Source: Opitutia bacterium (GTDB taxonomy: Bacteria; Verrucomicrobiota; Verrucomicrobiia; Opitutales; Seribacteraceae). Taken from it: DNA of 39,363 bases. The position numbers and the translations under genes were made by a program. The stretch lies in the NCBI GenBank assembly GCA_002686835.1, contig NYYP01000016.1:24597-63959 (forward strand), in the 5' to 3' direction. How positions within the stretch are numbered: position 1 is the stretch's first letter; each line of letters begins with the position of its first letter. Under the pieces are notes generated by a model that was not told where the DNA came from, did not search any database, and saw only the letters and a program-made list of their open reading frames with translations. Shown here in pieces: positions 1-8,204 of the stretch.

Positions 1-395
1 CCTCCTGGAAGCGACTCATAAGTCCGCAAAGCAGATTCCATTGACTGGGGGCTTGGGGTTTCGAGCAACTCAGCAAAGGCTCGTAACCGCGTGATCGGGT
101 GGGAAGATTGAAGGCCGATGAGCGAGGGTTCCAACCTGGATGAACTGGTAGCAGAGCCATACCCTCGAGTTACGGCATCCTCGGTGGATCGATTTCCCTC
201 TGGGACATTGATATTTATGGGCGGTTCTTCAATAAAATGATCATGCACGAGTTCCCTCGGGTCAATTTCGTGGGGCTCCTCACCCAAAGTTCCCACATCT
301 TTATTTGTATAATGATCAGGCAGACCACTCCGCCCAAGCCAATAGGCAATTCCTGCAGAGAAAACCCAAATCGTTAAGACAAAGGGTTTGGTCAT
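1..395 (-). CDS. Partial exported or membrane-anchored protein of unknown function (C-terminus beyond window)
   Basis: The frame is open from an ATG at 395 to the left edge (131 codons), so the C-terminus is missing. The N-terminus starts MTKPFVLTIWVFSAGIAYWL, a hydrophobic segment that fits a signal anchor or signal peptide. An acidic, Pro-rich linker follows, then a segment around residues 105-131 (ITRLRAFAELLETPSPQSME) that looks like the helical repeats of many secreted verrucomicrobial proteins. It lies 7 nt downstream of the DUF423 gene on the same strand, so co-transcription is likely. I do not recognise a family from the visible part. Confidence 0.6.
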   Translation of the reverse strand, partial: MTKPFVLTIWVFSAGIAYWLGRSGLPDHYTNKDVGTLGEEPHEIDPRELVHDHFIEEPPININVPEGNRSTEDAVTRGYGSATSSSRLEPSLIGLQSSHPITRLRAFAELLETPSPQSMESALRTYESLPG

Positions 396-402
396 ACTAA
401 CA

Positions 403-792
403 CTACATCCTTTTACCAAGACGATTAATCCAAGCCACCCTCAATAGAAGCAGCCAAGAAACAACAAAGCCGATTCCCCCGAACGGAGTGAGTTTGATCA
501 GCCAACCTGGTCCCCCAAGAACCCAAAAATATATACTGAAACTAAAAGCAAGAATGGAACAACTCAGTACCATCCAAAAATAACTGGGCACAAAAAAACG
601 GGGAATATACGAAAAAATGCCCACTACGACCAGAAGGATGGAATGTAACATGTGATAATCCACAGCATTTTGATATGCAGTCTGCATTTTGGGAAATTCG
701 TTAAAAGTGACATCAAGTCCATGTGCACCGTAGGCTCCAAATAAAATGGACGATGCACCCAATAATGATCCTGTAATTAAGGCACCATTCAT
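403..792 (-). CDS. DUF423 family small membrane protein (YgdD-like)
   Basis: A 129-residue protein with four hydrophobic helices. The N-terminal motif GASSILFGAYGAHGLD (about residues 12-27) is the DUF423/YgdD hallmark (G-A-x-G-A-H-G). The C-terminal half has GGPGWLIKLTPFGGIGFVVSW, also typical of the family. The molecular function of DUF423 is unknown; it is an inner-membrane protein. I chose the ATG at 792. The frame stays open to a TTG at 969, but that extension would run through the DUF3147 gene and has no family counterpart. It sits 17 nt after the DUF3147 gene, probably in the same transcript. Confidence 0.88.
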   Translation of the reverse strand: MNGALITGSLLGASSILFGAYGAHGLDVTFNEFPKMQTAYQNAVDYHMLHSILLVVVGIFSYIPRFFVPSYFWMVLSCSILAFSFSIYFWVLGGPGWLIKLTPFGGIGFVVSWLLLLRVAWINRLGKRM

Positions 793-809
793 ATGACAGT
801 TAATTTTGA

Positions 810-1160
810 CTACAGGTTCATTCCGAATTTTGCCAATGCCTTGGTCATAATGACATACAGCACGCAGGTCAGTACGACCCCGGCAGATAAAGCGTATGGA
901 AAGGATATACCCTTTCGTAATAACCATGGCATAAACAAAAACATAGGCAGGGAGGGAATGACATACCAAAAAGTACCCTCTGCATGATCTGCAATACGGA
1001 CAATGTCCTTGGTCTCACCATATATCCAGATCATGCCCAAAACAGATACCAAAGGTAAAGAAGCGATCAAACTCCCCAACAAGGGGAGACGCTTGGAAAT
1101 CTCGGAGATTACAACAATGATACCTGCAGTAATGATTAATTTTGTGAAATACCAAGCCAT
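810..1160 (-). CDS. DUF3147 family membrane protein
   Basis: A 116-residue, four-helix membrane protein. The N-terminus (KLIITAGIIVVISEISKR, then LGSLIASLPLVSVLGMIWIY) and the middle part (FWYVIPSLPMFLFMPWLL) match my memory of the DUF3147 pattern, with the conserved E-x-x-K-R and ASLP elements. The role is unknown. It is the first gene of a minus-strand run with DUF423 and the partial gene at the window start. The upstream 170 bp up to the divergent PEP-CTERM gene are very AT-rich and probably hold promoters for both directions. Confidence 0.85.
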   Translation of the reverse strand: MAWYFTKLIITAGIIVVISEISKRLPLLGSLIASLPLVSVLGMIWIYGETKDIVRIADHAEGTFWYVIPSLPMFLFMPWLLRKGISFPYALSAGVVLTCVLYVIMTKALAKFGMNL

Positions 1161-1331
1161 TTAAATAATTTTAAAAAGTAATTTCATAATAACCCATCGT
1201 ATGAAATTAAAATTACAACATTTACTTCCTCTTAGTAAAATAATTATTCCAAATATTAACAAAAGTTTATTTTTTAAGAAATCAGTCAATAAACTGTATC
1301 TTTTGCTCCCATTTTGCTAATTATAGACACT

Positions 1332-2660
1332 GTGCGTCTAAATTTCTTAAAATGCTTTTGGTTATTGATTGTAACAGTTTGGTTACTGCATTCACCTTTG
1401 CTGGCACAGTATGTTCATCCACTTATCACTTCCAGGGAGAACCAAACAATTACCTATGATTTCTCAATTGCATACAACCCAAACATTAAATCATTACCCG
1501 ATTTAATTGAAAGAGATTCTCCACCATTACTAAAAGAATCTTCCCTTTATGCTTTTGCTGACTTAAATAGCTCCCGCTCAAATTTTCATAAAAACGAATA
1601 CACAACCACCAACCAGCTTGAATCACAACTGTCATTGAGCAGCGAATTGTCTGAATTCCCAGGAACAGATTTTGTAAATTGGGACAAATGGCCCGGAAAT
1701 TTATTTTTAAAGAATTATCAAACTTCCGACCATGCGAAGTCCCCGGATCAATTAAGGTCCTACCTCCCAGGATTAAGCCCCGACCTTGTGCAAGTCTTTG
1801 AACTTTTTAGTTTGAAAGAGGAAATTGCTGATTTCGGCTCCCAGCGATTTCCTCTGATCAGTGACATCATATACACCGGCGAGTTGTCTGACCAAAAAGA
1901 ACAAATATCCACGCCCCTACCCCATTCCGAAAAAGATGCCTTTAACGCCATTGATCTTGTAAATAATTATCCTGAGTTTAGGCCAATAAATCTGCCAGTA
2001 AACACCAAGCACCTGAACATTTTCGAGTCCAATGAAGCAAAAATTGATCGCCCTGTGCTTGAATCTGAATTTGCACAACTGGATCCTACAATTACTGGAG
2101 AAAGTCTTATCCCAAGCAGACAAAGAAGATTGACCACATATGTATGGGAAATGTCGGATTTCAATGACTATTCTTCTAATAACTCCAACGACTACTTTAA
2201 TTTGTCAGGTTGGTCTGGGGATGACTTGAAAATAGTGCTCAAACCACTTTCAAGTGGTGGTGTTGCCGCAGGCACCAATGAAAATGGATCAGCGACTCAA
2301 GGAGTTGCTTCTAATATGCCAGTCTTTCCTGATTCTGCTATTTGGTCTCCCAGTACCAGGACTTACAACGATTTCTTACAAATTACGGGAACACTACCCT
2401 CATCTATCACTATTGATGCAAGTGCAGTTAAGTATTATATGAACTGGCATTATGGTGACTGGGACATATCAACCACGGATGTATCAGCAAATCATTACGA
2501 TTTAATCTATTATTCAGCAGTTCCAGAACCATCAACCTACATCATGACGGGTGCGTTGTGCTGTTTGATCGGTTGCAACCAAAGAACAAAAAAAATGTTT
2601 AAAATATTTTCTAATAAAAGTCATCCAAACACATCGCCAAAAAAAAACTTCACAACCTAG
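1332..2660 (+). CDS. PEP-CTERM sorting-domain protein, otherwise unknown
   Basis: An exported protein of about 442 residues. The N-terminus is a clear signal peptide (basic RLNFLK, hydrophobic WLLIVTVWLL, then LLAQ). The C-terminus has the PEP-CTERM signal: VPEPSTY at about residue 397, a short hydrophobic stretch, then basic QRTKK. Proteins with this signal are processed by an exosortase and are linked to exopolysaccharide and surface export. The body is rich in Asn/Ser/Pro with no domain I recognise. Oddly, about 26 residues follow the membrane stretch, longer than the usual short basic tail. No start has a good RBS. I prefer GTG 1332, which gives a textbook signal peptide, over TTG 1314. 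Confidence 0.75.
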   Translation: MRLNFLKCFWLLIVTVWLLHSPLLAQYVHPLITSRENQTITYDFSIAYNPNIKSLPDLIERDSPPLLKESSLYAFADLNSSRSNFHKNEYTTTNQLESQLSLSSELSEFPGTDFVNWDKWPGNLFLKNYQTSDHAKSPDQLRSYLPGLSPDLVQVFELFSLKEEIADFGSQRFPLISDIIYTGELSDQKEQISTPLPHSEKDAFNAIDLVNNYPEFRPINLPVNTKHLNIFESNEAKIDRPVLESEFAQLDPTITGESLIPSRQRRLTTYVWEMSDFNDYSSNNSNDYFNLSGWSGDDLKIVLKPLSSGGVAAGTNENGSATQGVASNMPVFPDSAIWSPSTRTYNDFLQITGTLPSSITIDASAVKYYMNWHYGDWDISTTDVSANHYDLIYYSAVPEPSTYIMTGALCCLIGCNQRTKKMFKIFSNKSHPNTSPKKNFTT

Positions 2661-2669
2661 CGTAAAGGC

Positions 2670-3554
2670 ATGTATTCGCGCCTCTTCTTGATTCTCTTGG
2701 TATCAGTAATTTCAAAATCATTTTATGCAAATGGCGTAAAGCAGACGGAATCATTACTGGAAAATCGTTTTTTATTACTAGACAACCAAACACCACCCAA
2801 GCTCGTATATATATGTCTAAAAAATGATTTCCCTATCGATCTAAACCAAACCAGACACGAAGTTGAAAAAATTGCGGAATTGGATTGGGAAAAGAATTTC
2901 TCCAGCACAACAAACAGACTTACACTATCCACAATTAGTAGTTCATCAATCAATGAGTGGTTAACTGAGAACTATTTACAAAATATTGAAACAAACCTCT
3001 TTCTTCAATCCTTCCTTTATCAAGAATCTTCTAAAATCGAAGATTTTTTAGTAAAACAGAGGCAGGTAGAATTAGAGGAACTGGCAATCATTAACCAAAA
3101 ACTCGAGGATAGAAACCTTTCTTCCCCTTTGCCAACGAGTCCACCAAGTCCCGACTTAAGCCAAAAGCAATCAAGATCAACCGATGCAGAGGGAGGATTC
3201 GCAAAATTTGCCCTGTATTTAATTTTGGGAGGAGGAGCGTGTATAATCTATTCAGTACTTTCTCCAGTTGGGACAGGAAAACAGGGAGTAAACCGGGATA
3301 AAAAGATCGTGTTGGCCAGAAGAAAGAGATGGCTGGAGAAAATATTCAGCAAAGGTTGGATCGACCGGCCAACCTACCACTTTTTACTGAGAAAAATTGA
3401 GAACCTTCCGAAATGGCTGGGGGGAATCACACCCCCAGTTCAATCAGAGGATTTTGAATTTGATGAAGAGCCTTCGGTTGATTTGAGCAGACGAAACAGC
3501 GGGGAATCTGTAGTCAAAACCAAAGATACATCATTGGATAAAACCTCACGGTAA
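2670..3554 (+). CDS. Single-span membrane protein of unknown function, downstream partner of the PEP-CTERM gene
   Basis: A 294-residue protein starting 9 nt after the PEP-CTERM gene, so probably co-transcribed with it. It has a signal peptide (MYSRLFLILLVSVISKSFYA), a polar Glu/Leu-rich helical region to about residue 145, a Pro/Ser linker (SSPLPTSPPSPDLS), a transmembrane helix around 177-198, and a basic, presumably cytoplasmic C-terminal domain (RRKRWLEKIFSKGW). I do not recognise the family. The last 115 nt overlap the convergent hflC gene antisense. The tail encoded there is polar and looks disordered. Confidence 0.65.
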   Translation: MYSRLFLILLVSVISKSFYANGVKQTESLLENRFLLLDNQTPPKLVYICLKNDFPIDLNQTRHEVEKIAELDWEKNFSSTTNRLTLSTISSSSINEWLTENYLQNIETNLFLQSFLYQESSKIEDFLVKQRQVELEELAIINQKLEDRNLSSPLPTSPPSPDLSQKQSRSTDAEGGFAKFALYLILGGGACIIYSVLSPVGTGKQGVNRDKKIVLARRKRWLEKIFSKGWIDRPTYHFLLRKIENLPKWLGGITPPVQSEDFEFDEEPSVDLSRRNSGESVVKTKDTSLDKTSR

Positions 3555-4414
3555 GTTTCCAGAGTTTTGATAAACTTGTAAAATTCGGCGGAATCCGGAC
3601 TGCTATCATATGCCTTGGCGTAAATGGCTGAAGCCTTGGCATCTGCTTCTCCATAAATTTCTTGTACACGCTTGTATGATTCAGATTCGATTTCCTGCAA
3701 ATCTCTTTCTTTTTTACCAATAATTTTAGCTGCCGCTCCTGCCCCTTCAGAACGGAAACGGGCGGCAATTTGCTGACGTTCACTGACCATACGTTCGTAT
3801 ATTCTTCGTCGCACGGTCTCATTGTAATTGATTCGCTTGAATCGAACATCAAGTAATTCTATGCCAAATCCGGCAAGTTTGTCTGCAGCCTTTTGGAAAA
3901 TTTCCTGCTCTACTTTTTCCCGTCCGATCTTGATGGGGTATAACATGCCCACATTCCCCATACCCTCGGTTAATGATTTATCTGTCACCGCTACACGGTC
4001 CTTCGATGTGCGAACAATCTCGATCAATTCATGCTTGGCCACCGCATTGCGGGTCTCACTACCGAGAATATCGTCCAACCTGGACAAGGCACTACGCTCG
4101 TCACGCAAGCGTAAAAAGTACTGCATAGCATCACTGATTCGCCAGCGGGCATAGGTATCGATAATCAAATAGGTTTTGTCCTTGGTTGACATTTCATTGG
4201 CTGGACCATCCCAGGGCAGAAAACGTTTTTCAATGCGGTTTACTTCCTGGATAAATGGCAGGCGAAAATGCAAACCTGCTTCAGTCACAGGTTCTCCAAC
4301 TGGCTTACCAAACTGGGTGAGAATCACCTGATCGGTCTCCTTTACCACATAGGTACAAAGATAAAAAGCAATTGCACCAAGAATAATCACAATAGCAAGT
4401 GCCTGGGTCTTCAT
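3440..4414 (-). CDS. hflC: HflC, SPFH-domain membrane protease modulator
   Basis: A 324-residue prohibitin/stomatin-type protein with one N-terminal membrane helix (about 5-22). The SPFH domain follows (VVKETDQVILTQFGKPVGEP), then a long charged helix (ERMVSERQQIAARFRSEGAG) and the family's C-terminal LTTDSPLFRLLK. HflC pairs with HflK in a large membrane cage around the FtsH protease and limits its access to membrane substrates. The ATG at 4414 overlaps the hflK stop (ATGA). Its 3' end overlaps the convergent unknown gene by 115 nt, and about 75-80 nt of that lies within the conserved HflC C-terminus. Confidence 0.95.
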   Translation of the reverse strand: MKTQALAIVIILGAIAFYLCTYVVKETDQVILTQFGKPVGEPVTEAGLHFRLPFIQEVNRIEKRFLPWDGPANEMSTKDKTYLIIDTYARWRISDAMQYFLRLRDERSALSRLDDILGSETRNAVAKHELIEIVRTSKDRVAVTDKSLTEGMGNVGMLYPIKIGREKVEQEIFQKAADKLAGFGIELLDVRFKRINYNETVRRRIYERMVSERQQIAARFRSEGAGAAAKIIGKKERDLQEIESESYKRVQEIYGEADAKASAIYAKAYDSSPDSAEFYKFIKTLETYREVLSNDVSLVLTTDSPLFRLLKSTEGSSSNSKSSD

Positions 4415-5394
4415 CGTACGAGCCCTCCCTTGGCACTATCATTTAATTGAAGAAGGGGTAAAATCTGTGACGCATCCTCATCAAGAATAATTTTCTTTCC
4501 CATTTGCGGAACAACTTCTTTCATCGATTCGAGGTATAGTCGTGTTCGGGTTATTTCCGGTGCCTTTTTGTACTCAGCAAGCATCGAATTAAAACTGGCC
4601 ACATCTCCCAGTGATTCGTTTACCCTTTTCAGTGCATATCCTTCTGCAGCTTGTATTTTTTGGTCTGCAACTCCACGTGAACGGGGGACTTCCTTATTAT
4701 ACTCTCCGTTTGCTTCGTTAATCATGCGTTCCCTTTCCTGCTGTGCCTGATTGACCTCATTAAAAGATGCCTGCACCGGGGGAGGCGGATTAACATTCTG
4801 TAACTGGATTTGGTCAATGCCGATACCTAACTCGTACTTATTCACGAGAGTTTCCAGCCGATCACGTGCATCCTCCTCAATTTCCTGGCGGCCAATTGTG
4901 ATAACCTCGTCCACTGTCCTGTCACCCACCACCGTGCGCATTACCGATTCAGATACATATCGGAGAGTACCTTCCGGGTCTAAAACATTAAAAAGATAAA
5001 GACGAGGATCGCTTATGCGGTACTGGACGATCCACTCCACTTCGGCAGCATTAAGATCTCCAGTCACCATGCTTTTTTCGCGGTCCCGGGTACGCGGCTC
5101 CGAAAACTGATTGAGATTTTTTGCCCCCAGGGTAGCAAAACCAAACTCCTGTTTTAGCTGTCTGCGCACAGGCAGGACATACACCTTGTCGATTCCAAAA
5201 GGTGCTTTGAAGCGCAACCCTGGCTCAACTGTCTTCAAATACTTGCCAAAACGCAGCACAACACCCTGCGATTCCGCCTGCACAGTGTAGGTGGAGGTAA
5301 TGACCCCGCTAATTACCGCTATGGCAATAATAACCCAAAGGATCAAGCCATTGCGTACGAATTCAGGGATACGAATTTCAATCGGTTCGTTCAT
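4411..5394 (-). CDS. hflK: HflK, SPFH-domain membrane protease modulator
   Basis: A 327-residue SPFH protein. A membrane helix at about 17-36 is followed by TYTVQAESQGVVLRFGKYLK, the start of the SPFH domain. Further on are the HflK-typical DLNAAEVEWIVQYRISDP and LQNVNPPPPVQASFNEVNQA, and a Glu/Arg-rich helix with a Gln/Ala heptad region. The Gly-rich N-terminus of proteobacterial HflK is absent, giving a shorter protein. It forms the HflKC complex that surrounds FtsH and is translationally coupled to hflC by a 4-nt ATGA overlap. The ATG at 5394 has no clear Shine-Dalgarno. Confidence 0.94.
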   Translation of the reverse strand: MNEPIEIRIPEFVRNGLILWVIIAIAVISGVITSTYTVQAESQGVVLRFGKYLKTVEPGLRFKAPFGIDKVYVLPVRRQLKQEFGFATLGAKNLNQFSEPRTRDREKSMVTGDLNAAEVEWIVQYRISDPRLYLFNVLDPEGTLRYVSESVMRTVVGDRTVDEVITIGRQEIEEDARDRLETLVNKYELGIGIDQIQLQNVNPPPPVQASFNEVNQAQQERERMINEANGEYNKEVPRSRGVADQKIQAAEGYALKRVNESLGDVASFNSMLAEYKKAPEITRTRLYLESMKEVVPQMGKKIILDEDASQILPLLQLNDSAKGGLVR

Positions 5395-5466
5395 AAGAAA
5401 AAAATAAAATCAAACAGGGTAATAAGAGCAAGGTCAACGATGGACGGAATAAAACCATCCATCCGT

Positions 5467-5901
5467 TCAATCAATTTCATACTTTTCTTTGATTGATAAG
5501 CTGACTTGCCGAGCATCGTAAGAAAAACCATCTTCGGCTTGAACCTTGAGCAAACGGATTGTCTTGGTGACAAAGGCAATATCATGCAAAAAAGGATCAT
5601 TCAAATGATAATACCGGTGAAATGGATAAGTTGACGACACTTGATCAATGGACGAACCAGATTCCGAATCAACCACCTCAAAGTATGAATTCCCAGACTC
5701 CAGGGTAAGCTCGGCACAACGCAACAAACAAAGGTCGCCAGTCATTGGATGGTCCCCCCCACGAAAGGTAACCCGCCTAACATCGTTACCGACCTTGGTC
5801 TCCGAATAAAATGCAGGACTGTATATACTGCCAATACCACAACCGCCAAAAATGGATACAATTAAACAGAGAAGGAGGCTTTTTGAAACAGATGGGTTCA
5901 T
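5467..5901 (-). CDS. Small lipoprotein resembling the CC0125/CC1285 family
   Basis: A 144-residue protein with a lipoprotein signal: hydrophobic LLLCLIVSIF, then GGC with Cys21 as the probable acylated residue. The mature part contains YSETKVGNDVRRVTFRGG and LLRCAELTLESGNSYFEVVD. These resemble the pattern I recall for CC0125/CC1285-type lipoproteins, in which the F-x-G turn is followed by a run of Arg-Cys/Ala-Ala-Glu and a Gly-x-x-x-Phe strand. Function is unknown. It lies between typA (49 nt upstream) and hflK (72 nt downstream) on the same strand, so one transcript typA-lipoprotein-hflK-hflC is plausible. Confidence 0.75.
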   Translation of the reverse strand: MNPSVSKSLLLCLIVSIFGGCGIGSIYSPAFYSETKVGNDVRRVTFRGGDHPMTGDLCLLRCAELTLESGNSYFEVVDSESGSSIDQVSSTYPFHRYYHLNDPFLHDIAFVTKTIRLLKVQAEDGFSYDARQVSLSIKEKYEID

Positions 5902-5950
5902 GGATTATAAAACCCTAGGTTTACCCAACCTAAACTCAAGCAGATAGCCC

Positions 5951-7783
5951 TTAAGCCATTTCTTTCTTCGCCTCGCGCTTGCGGACATTAAAATCTAAGA
6001 TGCGCTTGCGCAAACGAAGCAATTTGGGCGTGACCTCGACCAGTTCATCCGGCCCGACATATTCGATTGCACGTTCTAACGAAAACCGGATGGGCGGGGT
6101 GAGGGCTTCTGACTTGTCGCTACCTGCAGCCCGGTGATTTGTCACATGTTTGGCCTTCGTGGGATTGACAGGCAAGTCCTCAGACCTCGGATTTTCCCCG
6201 ACAATCATACCTTCGTACACTTCCTCTCCAGCACCGATAAAGAGTTTTCCACGGGTCTCAATATTGCGCAAAGCATAGGTCATCGACTCTCCCTTTTCCA
6301 TCGAGACTAATGTCCCGCTTTGCCTGGTACGGATCTCGCCGGTAACCGGACGGTATTCCAGAAACAAGTGGGAAAGAATACCCTGACCACTGGTAATGTT
6401 GAGAACCTCAAATTCGAGTCCAATCAATCCACGGGTTGGGATAATTGCTTCCAGACGGGTCCAATCATTGGAGGAAGACATGTCCTGCACCTGACCCTTA
6501 CGATTTGCAATCGCCTGCATACACCCACCCAGGCAATCGTCAGGCACCTCCAAATAAAGTGTCTCATAAGGTTCATGTTGCCTACCATCAATTTCCTTGC
6601 GGATAACCGATGGCCGACTGACCAAAACTTCAAATCCTTCACGCCTCATGGTCTCCACCAAGACTGCCACCTGCATGGCACCACGAGCACTTACTTTGAA
6701 CTCAGTAGAATCATCACCATCCTCCACCTTAATCGAAACATTGGTTCGTGCCTCCCGGAATAAGCGTTCACGAATCTCCCGAGAGGTTACCCTATCACCA
6801 TCCCGACCTGCCAATGGACCGTCGTTGACGGAAAAAGACATCATCACCGTGGGCGGATCAATTTGGACGAAAGGAACAGGCTCCCCATCGGCCACCCCTG
6901 ATAGAGTCTCCCCTATATCAACTTCCTCAAACCCGGATACACCAATTATGTTACCCGCAACCCCCTCTGCCAAGTCTTGGGTAGCCAAGGCACTGTACTC
7001 AAACACTTTGGTAACCTTCGCACGCGGAGAGGATCCATTCTGACCGATCCGCCAAACTGGATCTCCTGCTTTTACTTTCCCCGACAATACCTTGCCCACT
7101 GCAATCCTGCCAACATAGTCCGACCAATCAACATTACTCACGAGCATACGGAAGTTTGGGTTATCCTCTATCACCGGTGGCGGAACCCGGTCTACAATTG
7201 CCTCAAACAAGGGTATCATGTCCCTGCCTTCGGACTCCATTGATTTCTTGGCAAATCCTTCTTTGGCACTTCCAAAAAGAAAGGGTGCATTAAACTGTTC
7301 GTCCGTGGCGTCCAGTTCCAAAAAAAGTTCGAGCACCAGGTCCTGCATTTTGGCAGGCTGGGCGTTTGGACGGTCGATCTTATTCACAAATACAACGGGC
7401 AACAATCCTGCGGACAGGGCCTTTTGCAGGACAAACCGGGTCTGTGCCTGGGGACCTTCATGTGAATCCACCACCAGCATAACTCCGTCCACCATTTTCA
7501 TCACCCGTTCCACCTCGCCACCGAAATCAGCATGCCCAGGAGTATCAACCACATTAATTAAATAATCCTTCCAGCGTACGGAAGTGTTTTTTGCCTTTAT
7601 GGTAATGCCGCGCTCACGTTCCTGGTCCATAGAATCCATCGCCCGTTCATCAATGGCTTGGTTTTCCCTAAAGACACCAGATTGCCTGAGCAATTGGTCA
7701 ACCAGAGTGGTTTTTCCATGATCAACATGGGCAATAATAGCGAGGTTACGAATGTTCGTGGAAAGTGTTGGCGTCGAATTCAT
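5951..7783 (-). CDS. typA: TypA/BipA ribosome-associated translational GTPase
   Basis: A 610-residue translational GTPase. It shows G1 AHVDHGKT (about 18-25), the switch region ERERGITIKAKN, G3 DTPGHADFGGEVER and G4 NKIDRP. Domains II and III follow, then the BipA-specific C-terminal domain (YLEVPDDCLGGCMQ, IPTRGLIGLEFEVLNITSG, GMIVGENPRSEDLPVNPTKAK). BipA binds the ribosome at the EF-G site and helps 50S assembly and growth at low temperature or stress. I use ATG 7783, which gives the usual length and N-terminus, although it lacks an RBS. A perfect GGAGGT at 7833-7838 sits in front of an in-frame TTG at 7828, which would add 15 residues. Confidence 0.95.
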   Translation of the reverse strand: MNSTPTLSTNIRNLAIIAHVDHGKTTLVDQLLRQSGVFRENQAIDERAMDSMDQERERGITIKAKNTSVRWKDYLINVVDTPGHADFGGEVERVMKMVDGVMLVVDSHEGPQAQTRFVLQKALSAGLLPVVFVNKIDRPNAQPAKMQDLVLELFLELDATDEQFNAPFLFGSAKEGFAKKSMESEGRDMIPLFEAIVDRVPPPVIEDNPNFRMLVSNVDWSDYVGRIAVGKVLSGKVKAGDPVWRIGQNGSSPRAKVTKVFEYSALATQDLAEGVAGNIIGVSGFEEVDIGETLSGVADGEPVPFVQIDPPTVMMSFSVNDGPLAGRDGDRVTSREIRERLFREARTNVSIKVEDGDDSTEFKVSARGAMQVAVLVETMRREGFEVLVSRPSVIRKEIDGRQHEPYETLYLEVPDDCLGGCMQAIANRKGQVQDMSSSNDWTRLEAIIPTRGLIGLEFEVLNITSGQGILSHLFLEYRPVTGEIRTRQSGTLVSMEKGESMTYALRNIETRGKLFIGAGEEVYEGMIVGENPRSEDLPVNPTKAKHVTNHRAAGSDKSEALTPPIRFSLERAIEYVGPDELVEVTPKLLRLRKRILDFNVRKREAKKEMA

Positions 7784-7828
7784 GCAAACGGGAAAAAGTA
7801 TAGACATGCACTCCCGTTGGCAAGGCAA

Positions 7829-8204
7829 CCTTACCTCCGATAATAAATTTTAATTTCAGCTGAACGGAATTATCACCTTCGTTTACAAACTTATCAATCC
7901 AAGCAGTGTAACCGAGAACACTGTGATGAGGACCCCCCAACTCAGGCTCTTTATCCAAATTAATGAATCATTTAATTCTCTGCATTTTCCATTTATAGTT
8001 TCCATCCGCACCTCCTGGTTAAAGTTAATTAATTCCTATTTTGCAAACAGCGTGCCAAATGCCGTATTGCGAGTGCGATTGTTACTATTTTTCAGCTTTC
8101 TTCAGAGATTTCTGTAACGGATGAATTTTCCTCATTTATAAAACAAATAATTTTAACAAATTAACGGTCCTTTCGAGTTGTCCTTTTGATGATGGGCCAT
8201 TGTG
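7829..8204. other. Intergenic region between divergent typA and the Kef-type antiporter gene
   Basis: About 375 nt without a convincing gene. Apart from the typA ribosome-binding site it is AT-rich towards the antiporter gene and should carry the divergent promoters. I could not assign -35/-10 pairs with confidence. Short open frames on both strands here have weak starts and no recognisable domain. Confidence 0.5.
7833..7838 (-). promoter_or_regulatory. Strong Shine-Dalgarno upstream of typA (TTG 7828 alternative start)
   Basis: On the minus strand GGAGGT is followed by AAGG and then TTG at 7828, in frame with typA. This is among the best ribosome-binding sites in the window, whereas the conventional ATG at 7783 has none. 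Either TypA carries a Cys-rich 15-residue N-terminal extension, or the site serves another purpose. Confidence 0.5.

Noticed and set aside
403-969. Longer version of the DUF423 protein from TTG 969
   Set aside because: The added 59 residues run antisense-free but in overlap with the DUF3147 gene and have no counterpart in DUF423; ATG 792 gives the normal N-terminus.
7746-7958. Minus-strand frame of 70 codons upstream of typA, with a protein-like strand pattern
   Set aside because: It starts at a TTG without RBS, overlaps typA in another frame, and I recognise no domain. Chance is more likely.
7923-8117. Plus-strand frame of 64 codons in the typA-antiporter gap
   Set aside because: No RBS, low-complexity hydrophobic tail, no context; probably noise.
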